Of a DNA stretch of 64,000 nt, positions 45,129-54,540 are shown piece by piece. Source of the stretch: a bacterium 1xD8-48. Lineage in GTDB: Bacteria > Bacillota > Clostridia > Lachnospirales > Lachnospiraceae. The position numbers were made by a program, and so were the translations under genes. Numbering within the stretch: the first letter of the stretch is position 1; each line of letters starts with the position of its first letter. The notes under the pieces were generated by a model. It was not told the origin of the DNA and searched no databases. It saw only the letters and a list, made by a program, of their open reading frames with translations. Location of the stretch: the NCBI GenBank assembly GCA_009917455.1, contig QZDS01000001.1:186001-250000 (forward strand), in the 5' to 3' direction.

Positions 45129-46556
45129 CTAGTCATCTACATCAAAGTTTTCAAGCACACTCTTTTTCTTTCCTGGCTTCACATCTCCGTGGCGTACCTG
45201 AGACATGGTGATAAACGCCAGCGCGGAGAACACAAAAGCGTAGGGAAACAGCGTTCTGTAAGAAATGTTCTCCAGAAGAAAGCCCGACAGCACCGGCGTA
45301 AAAATCTGTGCGGTCATGGAAAAGGTGTAATAGGTTCCCGTGAATTTCCCGATGTCCTGTCCTTTGCTCATTTCCACTATCATTGGATAGGAATTCACGT
45401 TGATTGCCGCCCAGCCGATGCCAATTGCCGCAAAAGCAATATTGATTACCGGATGATAGGCGTTCGCAAAAATTGCCGCAAGATAGCAGATACTCATAAG
45501 AACAATTCCGCCCATGATGGTCTTTTTGCGGCCGATTCTGCTGGCGATATTTCCTATGGGGATATAGCTGATAATCGCCGCCACCGTCGCCACCATCAGA
45601 CAGTCCGCAAAGCCGCCGCCTTCCAGCTTCCACACTACCTTTGTATAGCGGGAAAATGCTGTTGTAACCGCATTGTAGGCTGTAAACCACAAAAAGATGG
45701 AAGCCAGAAGATATATCATGCTCTGCTTAACCTCCCGCGGCATTGCAGTTTTTTTGCCAGAAGCTTCCGCAGATGAATTTCCTGAACCTGCCACCGCTTT
45801 GTCTGTGGCCGAACCGGCTCCTGACAGTCGGTTCTCTGCACCGGCTTTGAGCAAACCGTTCCCGGCGTCGTTTTGGGCTGAGTCCTCTTTCATTCCGGCT
45901 TCCTCCTCATCCTCCACAACGCTCTCCCCGCTGGCCGCTATCTCCGCCGCCACCTTTGCCTTCACTTTCTTTTCATTGATAGTAAGCACAAGAACTGACA
46001 CCGAAACTACCATCAGAACCGCCACGCTCAAAAACAGCGGCATGTAATCGGGATGCTCTCCTCCGCCCACTAAAAGCTTTATCATTATCAGCGTATAAAC
46101 GCCGCCCACCGCGCCCATGAGATTGATGATGGCGTTGCCCTTGCTCCGCAGCTTATTGGGGGTCAGATCCGGCATCAGTGCCACTGCCGGCGAACGGTAG
46201 GTGCCCATGGCTATCAAAAGGGCAAACAGGGAAATCACAAAGAGCGGCAGATTCACAGCCCTGTCTGCCGCCGGAAGCAGCAGGAGGAAAATCACCGCCA
46301 GTATGGTTCCTGTCACAATAAAAGGCATTCTCTTTCCCGCTTTCGTGTCCACCTTATCGGACAGGCTTCCGAACAGCGGCAGCAAGAACAGCGCCAGCAC
46401 ATTGTCCGCTGCCATTATCACTCCCGTGACGGTTTCCCCTATCCCAAAGGTTCCCTGTAAGATGAGCGGTATAATATTATCGTACATCTGCCAGAAAGCA
46501 GAAATCGACAAAAACGCCAGTCCGATAAAAAATGTCCTTTTGTAATTCAGTTTCAT
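45129..46556 (-). CDS. MFS transporter, SLC45/GPH-like
   Basis: A 475-residue membrane transporter with 12 predicted helices. The loop between helices 2 and 3 reads GSLSDKVDTKAGKRMPF, and RSPAVALMPDLTPNKLRSKG is typical of the SLC45-like and sugar-cation symporter group. The central cytoplasmic loop is unusually long (about residues 195-275), acidic at first and then Gly/Ala/Ser-rich. A disaccharide or glycoside is a likely substrate, by family only. It starts with ATG and is followed by the GDPD gene 40 nt downstream. Confidence 0.88.
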   Translation of the reverse strand: MKLNYKRTFFIGLAFLSISAFWQMYDNIIPLILQGTFGIGETVTGVIMAADNVLALFLLPLFGSLSDKVDTKAGKRMPFIVTGTILAVIFLLLLPAADRAVNLPLFVISLFALLIAMGTYRSPAVALMPDLTPNKLRSKGNAIINLMGAVGGVYTLIMIKLLVGGGEHPDYMPLFLSVAVLMVVSVSVLVLTINEKKVKAKVAAEIAASGESVVEDEEEAGMKEDSAQNDAGNGLLKAGAENRLSGAGSATDKAVAGSGNSSAEASGKKTAMPREVKQSMIYLLASIFLWFTAYNAVTTAFSRYTKVVWKLEGGGFADCLMVATVAAIISYIPIGNIASRIGRKKTIMGGIVLMSICYLAAIFANAYHPVINIAFAAIGIGWAAINVNSYPMIVEMSKGQDIGKFTGTYYTFSMTAQIFTPVLSGFLLENISYRTLFPYAFVFSALAFITMSQVRHGDVKPGKKKSVLENFDVDD

Positions 46557-46674
46557 ATCCGTCCCTCATTTCTTTTAAAAGAGCATTTTCCTGCTAATCT
46601 GTACCTGCTTTTCTATTGTAACACCATTTGCCCTGATAAACCATCCTTTCCTTTCAGTTATTTCCATAAATTCC

Positions 46675-46702
46675 TTGCAAAATCACTATTTTTCTGTAAA
46701 AT
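46675..46702 (+). promoter_or_regulatory. Likely promoter of the ABC-F gene
   Basis: TTGCAA (46675-46680), 16-bp spacer, TAAAAT (46697-46702), about 55 nt ahead of the start codon. Confidence 0.5.
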
Positions 46703-46757
46703 ATGAAAGAGTGAGCCCTGTTGGTCAAACACAGCATAATTGAGAGGAGTACAGGAA

Positions 46758-48395
46758 ATGATTAGTACAAGCAACGTAACATTACGAATCGGAAAAAAAG
46801 CCTTATTTGAAGACGTTAATATTAAATTTACGGAAGGAAACTGCTACGGTCTGATTGGAGCCAACGGCGCCGGGAAATCCACCTTTTTGAAAATACTTTC
46901 CGGACAGCTTGACACCACGAACGGCAACGTGTCCATCACTCCCGGACAGCGTCTGTCTGTCTTAGAGCAGGACCACTTCAAGTACGACGAATATCCCGTC
47001 ATGGATACGGTGATTATGGGGAACGAGCGTCTCTATCAGATAATGAAGGAAAAGGACGCCATTTACGCCAAGGAGGATTTCACCGACGAGGACGGAATCC
47101 GGGCAAGCGAATTAGAGGGCGAGTTCGCCGAGATGGACGGCTGGGAAGCGGAATCCAACGCTTCCATGCTCCTTAACGGCCTTGGCGTTGGCACCGACCT
47201 CCATTACAGTCAGATGAAAGATTTGAACGGCAACGAAAAGGTAAAGGTTCTTCTTGCCAAAGCGCTTTTCGGCAATCCGGATATCCTTCTTCTGGACGAG
47301 CCTACCAACCACCTGGATTTGGACGCCATCGCATGGCTGGAAGAGTTTTTAATCAATTTTGACAACACGGTCATCGTGGTATCCCACGACCGTTATTTCC
47401 TGAACAAGGTATGCACCCACACGGCGGATATCGACTACGGGAAAATCCAGCTTTACGCCGGCAACTATGATTTCTGGTATGAATCCAGCCAGCTTTTAAT
47501 CAGGCAGATGAAGGAAGCCAACAAGAAAAAGGAAGAAAAAATCAAGGAACTGCAGGAGTTTATCTCCCGCTTCTCCGCCAACGCTTCCAAGTCCAAACAG
47601 GCTACCTCCAGAAAGAGGGCCCTTGAAAAAATCGAGCTGGATGAAATCAGGCCCTCCAGCCGTAAATACCCTTATATTGACTTCCGTCCCGACAGGGAAA
47701 TCGGCAACGAGGTTTTGTCCGTAGAGGGAATCTCCAAGACCATCAATGGGGAAAAGGTACTGGACAATATCACCTTTATTTTAGGACACGACGACAAGGT
47801 GGCCTTTGTAGGCGGCAACGAGCTGGCCAAGACCACTTTGTTCCAGATTCTTATGGGCGAGATGGAACCGGACGAGGGCGCCTGCAAATGGGGCGTTACC
47901 ACCTCCCAGGCTTATTTCCCCAAGGACAGCACTGCCGAATTTGACAACGACTATACCATTGTTGACTGGCTCACAGGCTACTCTCCCGTCAAGGACGTTA
48001 CCTATGTCCGCGGCTTTCTGGGACGTATGCTTTTCGCCGGGGACGACGGCGTGAAAAAGGTAAAGGTTCTCTCGGGCGGTGAAAAGGTGCGCTGCCTGCT
48101 CTCCAAGATGATGATTAGCGGCGCAAACTGCCTGATTCTGGACGAGCCCACCAACCACCTTGACATGGAAGCCATCACAGCCTTAAACAACGGCCTGATT
48201 AAGTTCCCGGGCGTTGCGCTCTTTGCCTGCCATGACCATCAGTTTGTGCAGACCACCGCCAACCGGATTATGGAAATCCTTCCAAACGGAACTCTGGTTG
48301 ACAAAATCACCACCTACGACGAATACCTGGCAAGCGATGAGATGGCAAGAAAGCGTACGGTTTACACCAAACAGAACGAGGAGGAGGACAACTAA
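46758..48395 (+). CDS. ABC-F family ATPase, YbiT/YkpA-like
   Basis: About 545 residues with two ABC ATPase domains and no membrane segment. ABC-F proteins act on the ribosome. Domain 1 has Walker A GANGAGKST near residue 35, signature LNGNEKVKVLLA, and Walker B LLLDEPTNHLDL. A charged linker follows (about 240-310). Domain 2 has a variant P loop GGNELAKTT, signature LSGGEKVRC, and LILDEPTNHLDM. The variant P loop is, as far as I know, normal for this subgroup. I chose the ATG at 46758, with GAGGAG upstream, over a TTG six codons earlier. No antibiotic-resistance extension is evident. Confidence 0.93.
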   Translation: MISTSNVTLRIGKKALFEDVNIKFTEGNCYGLIGANGAGKSTFLKILSGQLDTTNGNVSITPGQRLSVLEQDHFKYDEYPVMDTVIMGNERLYQIMKEKDAIYAKEDFTDEDGIRASELEGEFAEMDGWEAESNASMLLNGLGVGTDLHYSQMKDLNGNEKVKVLLAKALFGNPDILLLDEPTNHLDLDAIAWLEEFLINFDNTVIVVSHDRYFLNKVCTHTADIDYGKIQLYAGNYDFWYESSQLLIRQMKEANKKKEEKIKELQEFISRFSANASKSKQATSRKRALEKIELDEIRPSSRKYPYIDFRPDREIGNEVLSVEGISKTINGEKVLDNITFILGHDDKVAFVGGNELAKTTLFQILMGEMEPDEGACKWGVTTSQAYFPKDSTAEFDNDYTIVDWLTGYSPVKDVTYVRGFLGRMLFAGDDGVKKVKVLSGGEKVRCLLSKMMISGANCLILDEPTNHLDMEAITALNNGLIKFPGVALFACHDHQFVQTTANRIMEILPNGTLVDKITTYDEYLASDEMARKRTVYTKQNEEEDN

Positions 48396-48463
48396 ATTCC
48401 GGTTCCCTTCCATCCCCGGCTCGTCGCCTGCGGGAATCATACGGTTACGAAATGAGGAGTATT

Positions 48464-50158
48464 ATGAACATCATCGACTTACATGTACATTCCAGTAAAT
48501 CCGACGGCAGCTTCACCCCAACGGAGCTGGTAAACTACGCAATTGAAAAGGGGCTCTCTGCCTTTGCCTTAACCGACCATGACACCACGGACGGCATCGA
48601 CGAAGCCTTAGCCTCTGCAGAGGCTGCCGCGGCGGGAGGCAGGCCCCTTGAAGTCATACCCGGCATCGAATTTTCCACGGAATACGAGGGACAGGATATC
48701 CATATCGTCGGTCTTTACATTGATTACAAGAGCGACTTTTTCAGTCGCCGGCTGGTCAGCTTTGTGGAGGGGCGCATCACCCGCAATAAGGAAATGTGCC
48801 GCCGTCTTACCGAACACGGAATTCCCGTAACCTACGAGGAGCTGACGGCGGAATTCCCCGACTGCGTGATTACCCGCGCCCACTATGCCAAATTCATGTT
48901 AAACCACGGCTATATCAAAAGCCTCAAAGAAGCCTTCGACCGCTATATCGGCGACTACGGCTCCTGCTTTGTGCCCCGCAAAAAAATAACGCCCATGCGG
49001 GCGGTGGAAATCATTTTAAAGGCGGGAGGATTCCCCATACTGGCGCATCCGGTGCTCTATCATTTCAGCAAAGCCCGGCTGGAAAAGCTCGTTGCCCTTC
49101 TCACGGAAATGGGACTGCAGGGACTTGAATGTGTCTACAGTACCCACAGCGCCTCCGATGAAAGGGAAATGCGCTCTCTTGCGAAAAAATACAATCTCTG
49201 CGTCAGCGGCGGCTCTGATTTTCACGGAAATGCCAAACCGGGGCTTGACCTTGCCACCGGCTACGGAAATCTTTTTGTTCCCGGGGAGCTTCTTGATAAA
49301 ATAAAAGAAAGGCGCAGATGGATGTCCGCACATCCCGACAGACTGCGGCGCTCAAAAATCCTTTTCACGGACCTGGACGGCACCCTTCTAAACAGCAAAA
49401 AGCAGATTGACGGCTACACAAGGGAAATTTTAACTGCCTGGTCCCGCGCCGGGCACAAGCTTGCGCTGTGTTCAGGCAGAGATATCAACAGCGTCGCCGA
49501 TGTAAAACGCGACCTTTGTCTCGACCTGCCCGGCATGTACCTCATCGGCTATAACGGCGGGCAGATTTACGACTGTGAGAAGCAGGAAACTCTGCACAAA
49601 ATCACCCTGACGCTTCCTCAGACCCGTCATCTTCTGAGGGAAGCCGAAAAATGGGGAATTCATATTCATACCTACTCGGACACTCATATTCTTGCCCCGA
49701 AAATGGACAAGGAGCTGCATTATTATCAGCATGCAATCAAAACGCCCCTGATTATCAGTGAAAATCTGGCGGACGACCTGTCGCAGGAACCATGCAAATG
49801 CCTTGCCATTGAACTTAAGGATTTGCAGAAGCTGGAGGATTTCCGCCTCTCTCTCCTGCCCTGGGCAGAGAAAGAAGGAATATCCATGATTTATTCCAAT
49901 CCGAATTATCTGGAATTCATACCTGAGATTTCAGGAAAAGGAACTGCGGTTAAGACGTTATGCGAAATACTGGATATCCATCCGTATTTTTCACTTGCCG
50001 CCGGAGACGCCCAGAATGATATGTCCATGATAGAGGCCGCCGGCATTGGAATCGCCATGATAAACGGCAGCGAGGACGTAAAATTTGCCGCAACCGTCGT
50101 CACCCACGAGGACAATGACCACGACGGACTGGCCCGTACCCTGATTGATTTTATCTGA
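48464..50158 (+). CDS. PHP phosphoesterase fused to Cof-type HAD hydrolase
   Basis: About 564 residues with two full catalytic domains. Residues 1 to about 280 form a PHP domain with its metal ligands in DLHVHSSKSDGS, TDHDTTDG, GIEFSTE, AHPVLYH and SDFHG; relatives are nucleoside-bisphosphate phosphatases or 5'-3' RNases. From about residue 297 a HAD-IIB (Cof) phosphatase follows, with the nucleophile in FTDLDGTLLNS and the late acids in AAGDAQNDMSM. I chose the second ATG (48464), because AGGAG lies just before it. The gene converges with the metallophosphoesterase gene and overlaps it by 8 bp. Confidence 0.92.
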   Translation: MNIIDLHVHSSKSDGSFTPTELVNYAIEKGLSAFALTDHDTTDGIDEALASAEAAAAGGRPLEVIPGIEFSTEYEGQDIHIVGLYIDYKSDFFSRRLVSFVEGRITRNKEMCRRLTEHGIPVTYEELTAEFPDCVITRAHYAKFMLNHGYIKSLKEAFDRYIGDYGSCFVPRKKITPMRAVEIILKAGGFPILAHPVLYHFSKARLEKLVALLTEMGLQGLECVYSTHSASDEREMRSLAKKYNLCVSGGSDFHGNAKPGLDLATGYGNLFVPGELLDKIKERRRWMSAHPDRLRRSKILFTDLDGTLLNSKKQIDGYTREILTAWSRAGHKLALCSGRDINSVADVKRDLCLDLPGMYLIGYNGGQIYDCEKQETLHKITLTLPQTRHLLREAEKWGIHIHTYSDTHILAPKMDKELHYYQHAIKTPLIISENLADDLSQEPCKCLAIELKDLQKLEDFRLSLLPWAEKEGISMIYSNPNYLEFIPEISGKGTAVKTLCEILDIHPYFSLAAGDAQNDMSMIEAAGIGIAMINGSEDVKFAATVVTHEDNDHDGLARTLIDFI

Positions 50159-50771
50159 TATGCTCTCTGGGATTTTCGTCCTCGAACTCAAACACACATC
50201 TCTCATATGCGTTAATCACATGGGTATCCTGGTATTTGTCATACCGCTTGTGCCCTCTCCCATAGGAAAGATGCACATGCCCGTGGAGAAAATATTTGGG
50301 TCTGTATTTTTCCATCAGGGTCTTGAATACCTGAAAGCCCTGATGGGGCAAATCCATTCCGTCGTTTAGCTGATAAGCCGGCGCATGGGTCACTAAAATG
50401 TCAAACCCCCGGCTCTTAAACAGCTTGAACTTCAGCTTCGCCACCCTCTGGCGCATCTGCCATTCCGTGTACTGGTGCGGCCCCGGCTTGTAACGCATGG
50501 AACCGCCCAGCCCCAGAATCCTTACCCCGTTGTGGACATAAATCTCATCGTCTATACAGGTACAGCCTTCCGGTGGAATGTTTTCGTATTTTCCGTCATG
50601 ATTCCCATGAACATATAATACCGGCACGGAAGATAAGGTTACCAGAAAAGACAGGTAGTGAGGGTTTAAATCCCCGCAGGAAATAATAAGGTCGATTCCC
50701 TCTATTTTACTCTTGTCAAAGTAATCCCACAAATATTTTGATTCCTCATCCGCAATCGCCAGTATTTTCAT
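50151..50771 (-). CDS. Calcineurin-like metallophosphoesterase
   Basis: A 206-residue phosphoesterase. The metal-binding motifs SCGDLNP, VHGNHDG, VTHAPAY and HGHVHLSY are clear. The first motif is ADEES where DxH is usual, so the first His ligand is replaced by Glu or supplied differently. The ATG follows AAGGAAGG. It lies 7 nt ahead of the end of the ParB-like/BMP gene upstream, so they form an operon. The physiological substrate is unknown. Confidence 0.88.
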   Translation of the reverse strand: MKILAIADEESKYLWDYFDKSKIEGIDLIISCGDLNPHYLSFLVTLSSVPVLYVHGNHDGKYENIPPEGCTCIDDEIYVHNGVRILGLGGSMRYKPGPHQYTEWQMRQRVAKLKFKLFKSRGFDILVTHAPAYQLNDGMDLPHQGFQVFKTLMEKYRPKYFLHGHVHLSYGRGHKRYDKYQDTHVINAYERCVFEFEDENPREHIR

Positions 50772-50778
50772 AAGTAAA

Positions 50779-52692
50779 CTAACCTTCCTTTTTTATTACT
50801 CCCTGCTGTTTAATCACAGGCTCTGCCTGCTCTTTCAACTCCTCCACTTTGGGAATCGTGCCAATCACGTTTCTTGCCAGCCAGTCCATTGTCATAATTT
50901 CCTCCGGCGAAAGGCTTCTGTTCACGTCGTTAGACACCACTCCGTTCTGTGAATATAAAATACCGGAAAACGGATTAAACATATCCGTGCTGATAGTCGC
51001 CTTAAGAAGCTCCACCAGACGCTTTGTCCCGATAGGCAGCCGGTTGGAGCAAATCACGTCAATAACACCTGCGGACATTCCCCACCAGTAATTAATCGCC
51101 TTTGTGGCGGAAGGATTGTCATCGTGCTTCCACGTGCCGTCCATAATAGCGCCGATAAGCTGCTCGTAGAATTTCCCCCAGTGATACAAGGGCATTGCAA
51201 GGCTTCTGGAATATCCGCCCTCCATATGGTAAATACCGAAAAACCGGGAGGCCTCCTCAGGAATCACCATATCCTTGCCCGACACACAGGTCGCTCCGGT
51301 CTCGCGGATTCTCTCATCAATATCAATATCCTTTCTGGTTGACCACTCCAGATATACCTCGGCTCTGGGATTAATCATTTTCGCGCCCAGGGCAAAGGCA
51401 TTAATATTGGCAATCGTCCCGTAAATCGGATAATCCGCAATATACATCAGGCGGTTGTTCTCCGCCATGGCTCCGGCAATGGCTCCCATCAGAAATTTTG
51501 CCTCGTGCATCCGGGAATAATAGGTTCGGATATAACGGTGGGAAGTATTTAAGGAACAGCTTAAAATACGGACGTCCGGATTGGCGATAGCCGCTTTCAC
51601 GCTGGCCTGCACAAATGCCGGCGTGGTGGTGAAAATCAGATTGCATCCCGCGTCCAGGGCTTCTTTTATCAGCAAATCCGCATTTTCCTGGGTTCCGTTC
51701 TCGAAGCAGAGCGTAATAACCTCATCCGGGAAGGTCTGCTCCAGATAAAGCCTTCCAAGCTCGTGGGCGTAAGTCCATGCCGAGGTTCCCGGCGTCTTCC
51801 CGTATATAAAGGCAATCTTAAGCTTCGGCGAGCTTAAAGGATGCAGAATACTGGTAAACAGCGATTTCTTTTCCTGATTAGGCTCCATCTTCAGCTCAAT
51901 TTCCTCATCCTCCTGCAAAAGCTTGAACTCCTCCCAGCTCTTGGTAATCAGCGTTTTCAGCTCGCTGGCCGTATGTTCGTCAATGGCGTCATAGCCGTAA
52001 AGGGTGATAAAGGAAAGGAACGCATCTCCCGGCGTGATTTTCAGTTTACTGCCGCCCTTCGCCTGATACTCGGCGTTAAATCTTGTGTAAGCGGCGCTGA
52101 ACCGGAGACGGTCTTCGTCCGTCCACATCTCGCCCGGTTTCTTTCCCACCGCTTCATGCAGCCTGGCAAAACTGCCAAGGTCCGTGAACCAGATATAATT
52201 TATTTTCGCCAGTTGATAAAAGTCCATAAACTCATAATAGATTTTATTTTCCTTCTCCTCAGTGCGCTTGGGAATGATGCGGATTACCTCCCCCGGAATG
52301 GACACCACCCCGAAGAATTTCATAACGCTTACCCGCTTGTTGCCCTCCTCCACATAAAACCTGTTCATGTATTCATACGCCTTGATGGGGTCTCTGATTC
52401 CCTCCTCCACATGGCAGGTGCTTAAGCTGCTCCACTTGGCGGCAAACTCCGATTCTTCTCTTAAAATGGGCATGAAATTCCCCGCAAAGGAATTGCTTCT
52501 TCCCACCGTTTTTGTCCCCACTATCTGGTCTATGGGAATCTGCACCAGCCCAAGGGGATATTCCGAATACGCTCCCTTTTCCGGCATAATATCGTCTAAA
52601 ACCTGCAAGGTCGGCTTCACTCCCCGAAGCATTCTGGACTGATAGTCTTTCTTCCCCATTCTGTAAGCTTTTCCATATTCTTCTCTTCCCAT
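50779..52692 (-). CDS. ParB-like domain fused to BMP-type binding protein, cytoplasmic
   Basis: A 637-residue protein with no signal peptide or lipobox. The N-terminal 150 residues resemble the ParB/sulfiredoxin-like fold: LVQIPIDQIVGT, then EGIRDPIKAYEYMNRF and the signature VEEGNKRVSVMKF. A helical middle part follows. From about residue 285 a BMP (basic membrane protein) binding domain runs to about 590, starting KLKIAFIYGKTPGTSAWTYA. BMP proteins are normally exported lipoproteins that bind nucleosides for ABC import; here the domain would stay in the cytoplasm and no transporter genes are near. A sensory or regulatory role is possible. ATG follows AAGGAGG. Confidence 0.8.
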   Translation of the reverse strand: MGREEYGKAYRMGKKDYQSRMLRGVKPTLQVLDDIMPEKGAYSEYPLGLVQIPIDQIVGTKTVGRSNSFAGNFMPILREESEFAAKWSSLSTCHVEEGIRDPIKAYEYMNRFYVEEGNKRVSVMKFFGVVSIPGEVIRIIPKRTEEKENKIYYEFMDFYQLAKINYIWFTDLGSFARLHEAVGKKPGEMWTDEDRLRFSAAYTRFNAEYQAKGGSKLKITPGDAFLSFITLYGYDAIDEHTASELKTLITKSWEEFKLLQEDEEIELKMEPNQEKKSLFTSILHPLSSPKLKIAFIYGKTPGTSAWTYAHELGRLYLEQTFPDEVITLCFENGTQENADLLIKEALDAGCNLIFTTTPAFVQASVKAAIANPDVRILSCSLNTSHRYIRTYYSRMHEAKFLMGAIAGAMAENNRLMYIADYPIYGTIANINAFALGAKMINPRAEVYLEWSTRKDIDIDERIRETGATCVSGKDMVIPEEASRFFGIYHMEGGYSRSLAMPLYHWGKFYEQLIGAIMDGTWKHDDNPSATKAINYWWGMSAGVIDVICSNRLPIGTKRLVELLKATISTDMFNPFSGILYSQNGVVSNDVNRSLSPEEIMTMDWLARNVIGTIPKVEELKEQAEPVIKQQGVIKKEG

Positions 52693-52741
52693 ACAAACCT
52701 CCTTGTGTCTGATGTCCTGTGCGCCTGCGCTTTTGAAAACG

Positions 52742-54388
52742 TCAGATGCGCTCTCTGATAGTCTTTATTTTGCAATTGTGTTTTTTTGACGATTTGTCAT
52801 AACTAATCCCGACAGCCAGGATTCTTCCCGTGTATTCCGGCTTTTCTCCCAGCCTGCCGTAAAAACGCATATCATACTTTTTGTCTCTTATCTGTTTGAC
52901 AGCCGCCTCCGGCGAGGCGTTGACTTTCAGTTCGAGGATAATACAATCCGCTGTCTTATCCACTTCCGGATAAAAAATGAAATCGACATATCCAATACCC
53001 GATTTGTCCTCCCGCTCCACGCGGTAAAAATCTCTCGCCGACAGATATACCAGATTCACCACCGCGGTCAGTTCTGTCTCATTATTATAGGAGAGAAGAG
53101 GAACTTCTGTATCATGGGTGTATTCTAAAATTTCAAGCATAGTTTCCGTATCGCCTGCAAGCGTTGCCTTAAGCATTCTGTCAGATTCCCGCGCCAGCCG
53201 GTTTACATACCCAAGGGAATTTTCCTTGCGAAGCATATCGGAGAATCTGTCCATAATTTCCTTATTGGGAATCGACACTCTGTTCTTCTCGCAGCTTAAG
53301 AACCCGTAAACCACCATCGCGGAAAAAATCTCGTCTTTTGTCTGCAGATTCATGGACGTAGCCGCATATTCCTGTATTCTTGCCGGTACGGATTCCCCTG
53401 CCGCCATAAGCGCCAAATCATCACGCACCTCCGCCACATTTTTTTCGATATAATAATATATCTCATCATAAGGACCGGCGCTGGTCCAGTAGCTCGCCAG
53501 ATGGTTATAGCGAAGCGCCTCCACCACCGACCGCGGATTATACACTCTCTGCCCGCCGGCTGTGTGATAACCGTTATACCAGAGTTTCAGCCCCTGCCTT
53601 GTGACAGACGGGTTTTCGCAGGCTTTAAGATAACGTTCATATAACTGTGCCACTTCATCCTCGCGAAATCCAAAATAATCACTGAATGCCGGAGAATTTG
53701 CCATGGTAAATTCCGTAAACATGTTCAATTCCGAACCGCTGGAATATTTGGCAATGGGTAAAATACCCGTCATGTACACCATTACAACATACGGCTTATC
53801 CTTTAACAGATTACTCAGAAAAGAAATATAGGCTTTCTTTTCCCTGTCCGCAACAAAGTCCCTGTGGAAAATGAAATCCCACTCGTCCAGTACAAATATA
53901 TATTTTGCCGCGGCATCTTTCTCCCATATATCCGTCAGAATATCCCAAACCGCTTCTCCCTGCCGGATTTCCAGCTCCGGATATTTTTTTGAAAGGTCAT
54001 CCGTCAGCCTTTTTTCTATGCGTTCTATATATTCTTCATAAGTTCCGTATTTTCTCGGCATCTCGTTAAAAGATATATGAATCACATCGTACTGATTTAA
54101 AAATTTATGGTAGTTCTCGTTTTTCGCAATATATAAATCATCAAACAATTCCCCGGCCTTATATTCTGCCGTCCTGCCGTCACATCCCCTGGAGAAAAAC
54201 GCGCTAATCATATTTGCCATAACTGTTTTTCCAAAGCGGCGCGGCCTGGTAATGCATATATAACTGTTTTCTTCCCAAACCAGCGGAAAAAGCTGTTCCA
54301 GAATCTGCGTTTTATCTACGAAATACGGCTTTTTTGTTTCCTTTTCATATAAAGAATACGCTGTGGCATTGTTTAAATACACTCCCAT
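52742..54388 (-). CDS. AAA-like ATPase with PD-(D/E)XK nuclease domain
   Basis: About 548 residues of the AAA-ATPase-like/DUF1703 family. The N-terminal ATPase has the P loop RPRRFGKTV near residue 38 and Walker B YIFVLDEWD. The C-terminal nuclease-like domain shows GYVDFIFYP and CIILELKVN, the Asp and Glu-x-Lys of the PD-(D/E)XK fold. These proteins are frequent in multiple copies in gut anaerobes and their role is not settled. I chose the ATG at 54388, from which MGVYLNNATAYSLY matches the family start; the frame is open 35 codons upstream but lacks a site. It stands behind a terminator. Confidence 0.88.
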   Translation of the reverse strand: MGVYLNNATAYSLYEKETKKPYFVDKTQILEQLFPLVWEENSYICITRPRRFGKTVMANMISAFFSRGCDGRTAEYKAGELFDDLYIAKNENYHKFLNQYDVIHISFNEMPRKYGTYEEYIERIEKRLTDDLSKKYPELEIRQGEAVWDILTDIWEKDAAAKYIFVLDEWDFIFHRDFVADREKKAYISFLSNLLKDKPYVVMVYMTGILPIAKYSSGSELNMFTEFTMANSPAFSDYFGFREDEVAQLYERYLKACENPSVTRQGLKLWYNGYHTAGGQRVYNPRSVVEALRYNHLASYWTSAGPYDEIYYYIEKNVAEVRDDLALMAAGESVPARIQEYAATSMNLQTKDEIFSAMVVYGFLSCEKNRVSIPNKEIMDRFSDMLRKENSLGYVNRLARESDRMLKATLAGDTETMLEILEYTHDTEVPLLSYNNETELTAVVNLVYLSARDFYRVEREDKSGIGYVDFIFYPEVDKTADCIILELKVNASPEAAVKQIRDKKYDMRFYGRLGEKPEYTGRILAVGISYDKSSKKHNCKIKTIRERI

Positions 54389-54493
54389 AGGTATATGCGC
54401 CTTTCTTCCATCAAATAACCGGACCCCTTTGGGCGGAAACCATCTTTTCCTGCGTCTTAAGACTACCACGATTTGAAAAAAAAAACAACTCAA

Positions 54494-54527
54494 AAAAGCC
54501 TGCCGTACTCCCGCCGGACAGGCTTTT
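54494..54527 (-). terminator. Terminator of the sigma/anti-sigma operon
   Basis: AAAAGCCTG (54494-54502) and CAGGCTTTT (54519-54527) form a 9-bp stem. On the minus strand it is followed by two more T, giving six T in total. It lies 14 nt behind the DUF4179-like gene. Confidence 0.85.
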
Positions 54528-54540
54528 GCCGAATAACCAT

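Noticed and set aside
47700..48000. Altered P loop (GGNELAKTT) in the second ABC-F domain
   Set aside because: To my knowledge this variant is usual in the YbiT/YkpA subgroup and not a sign of decay.
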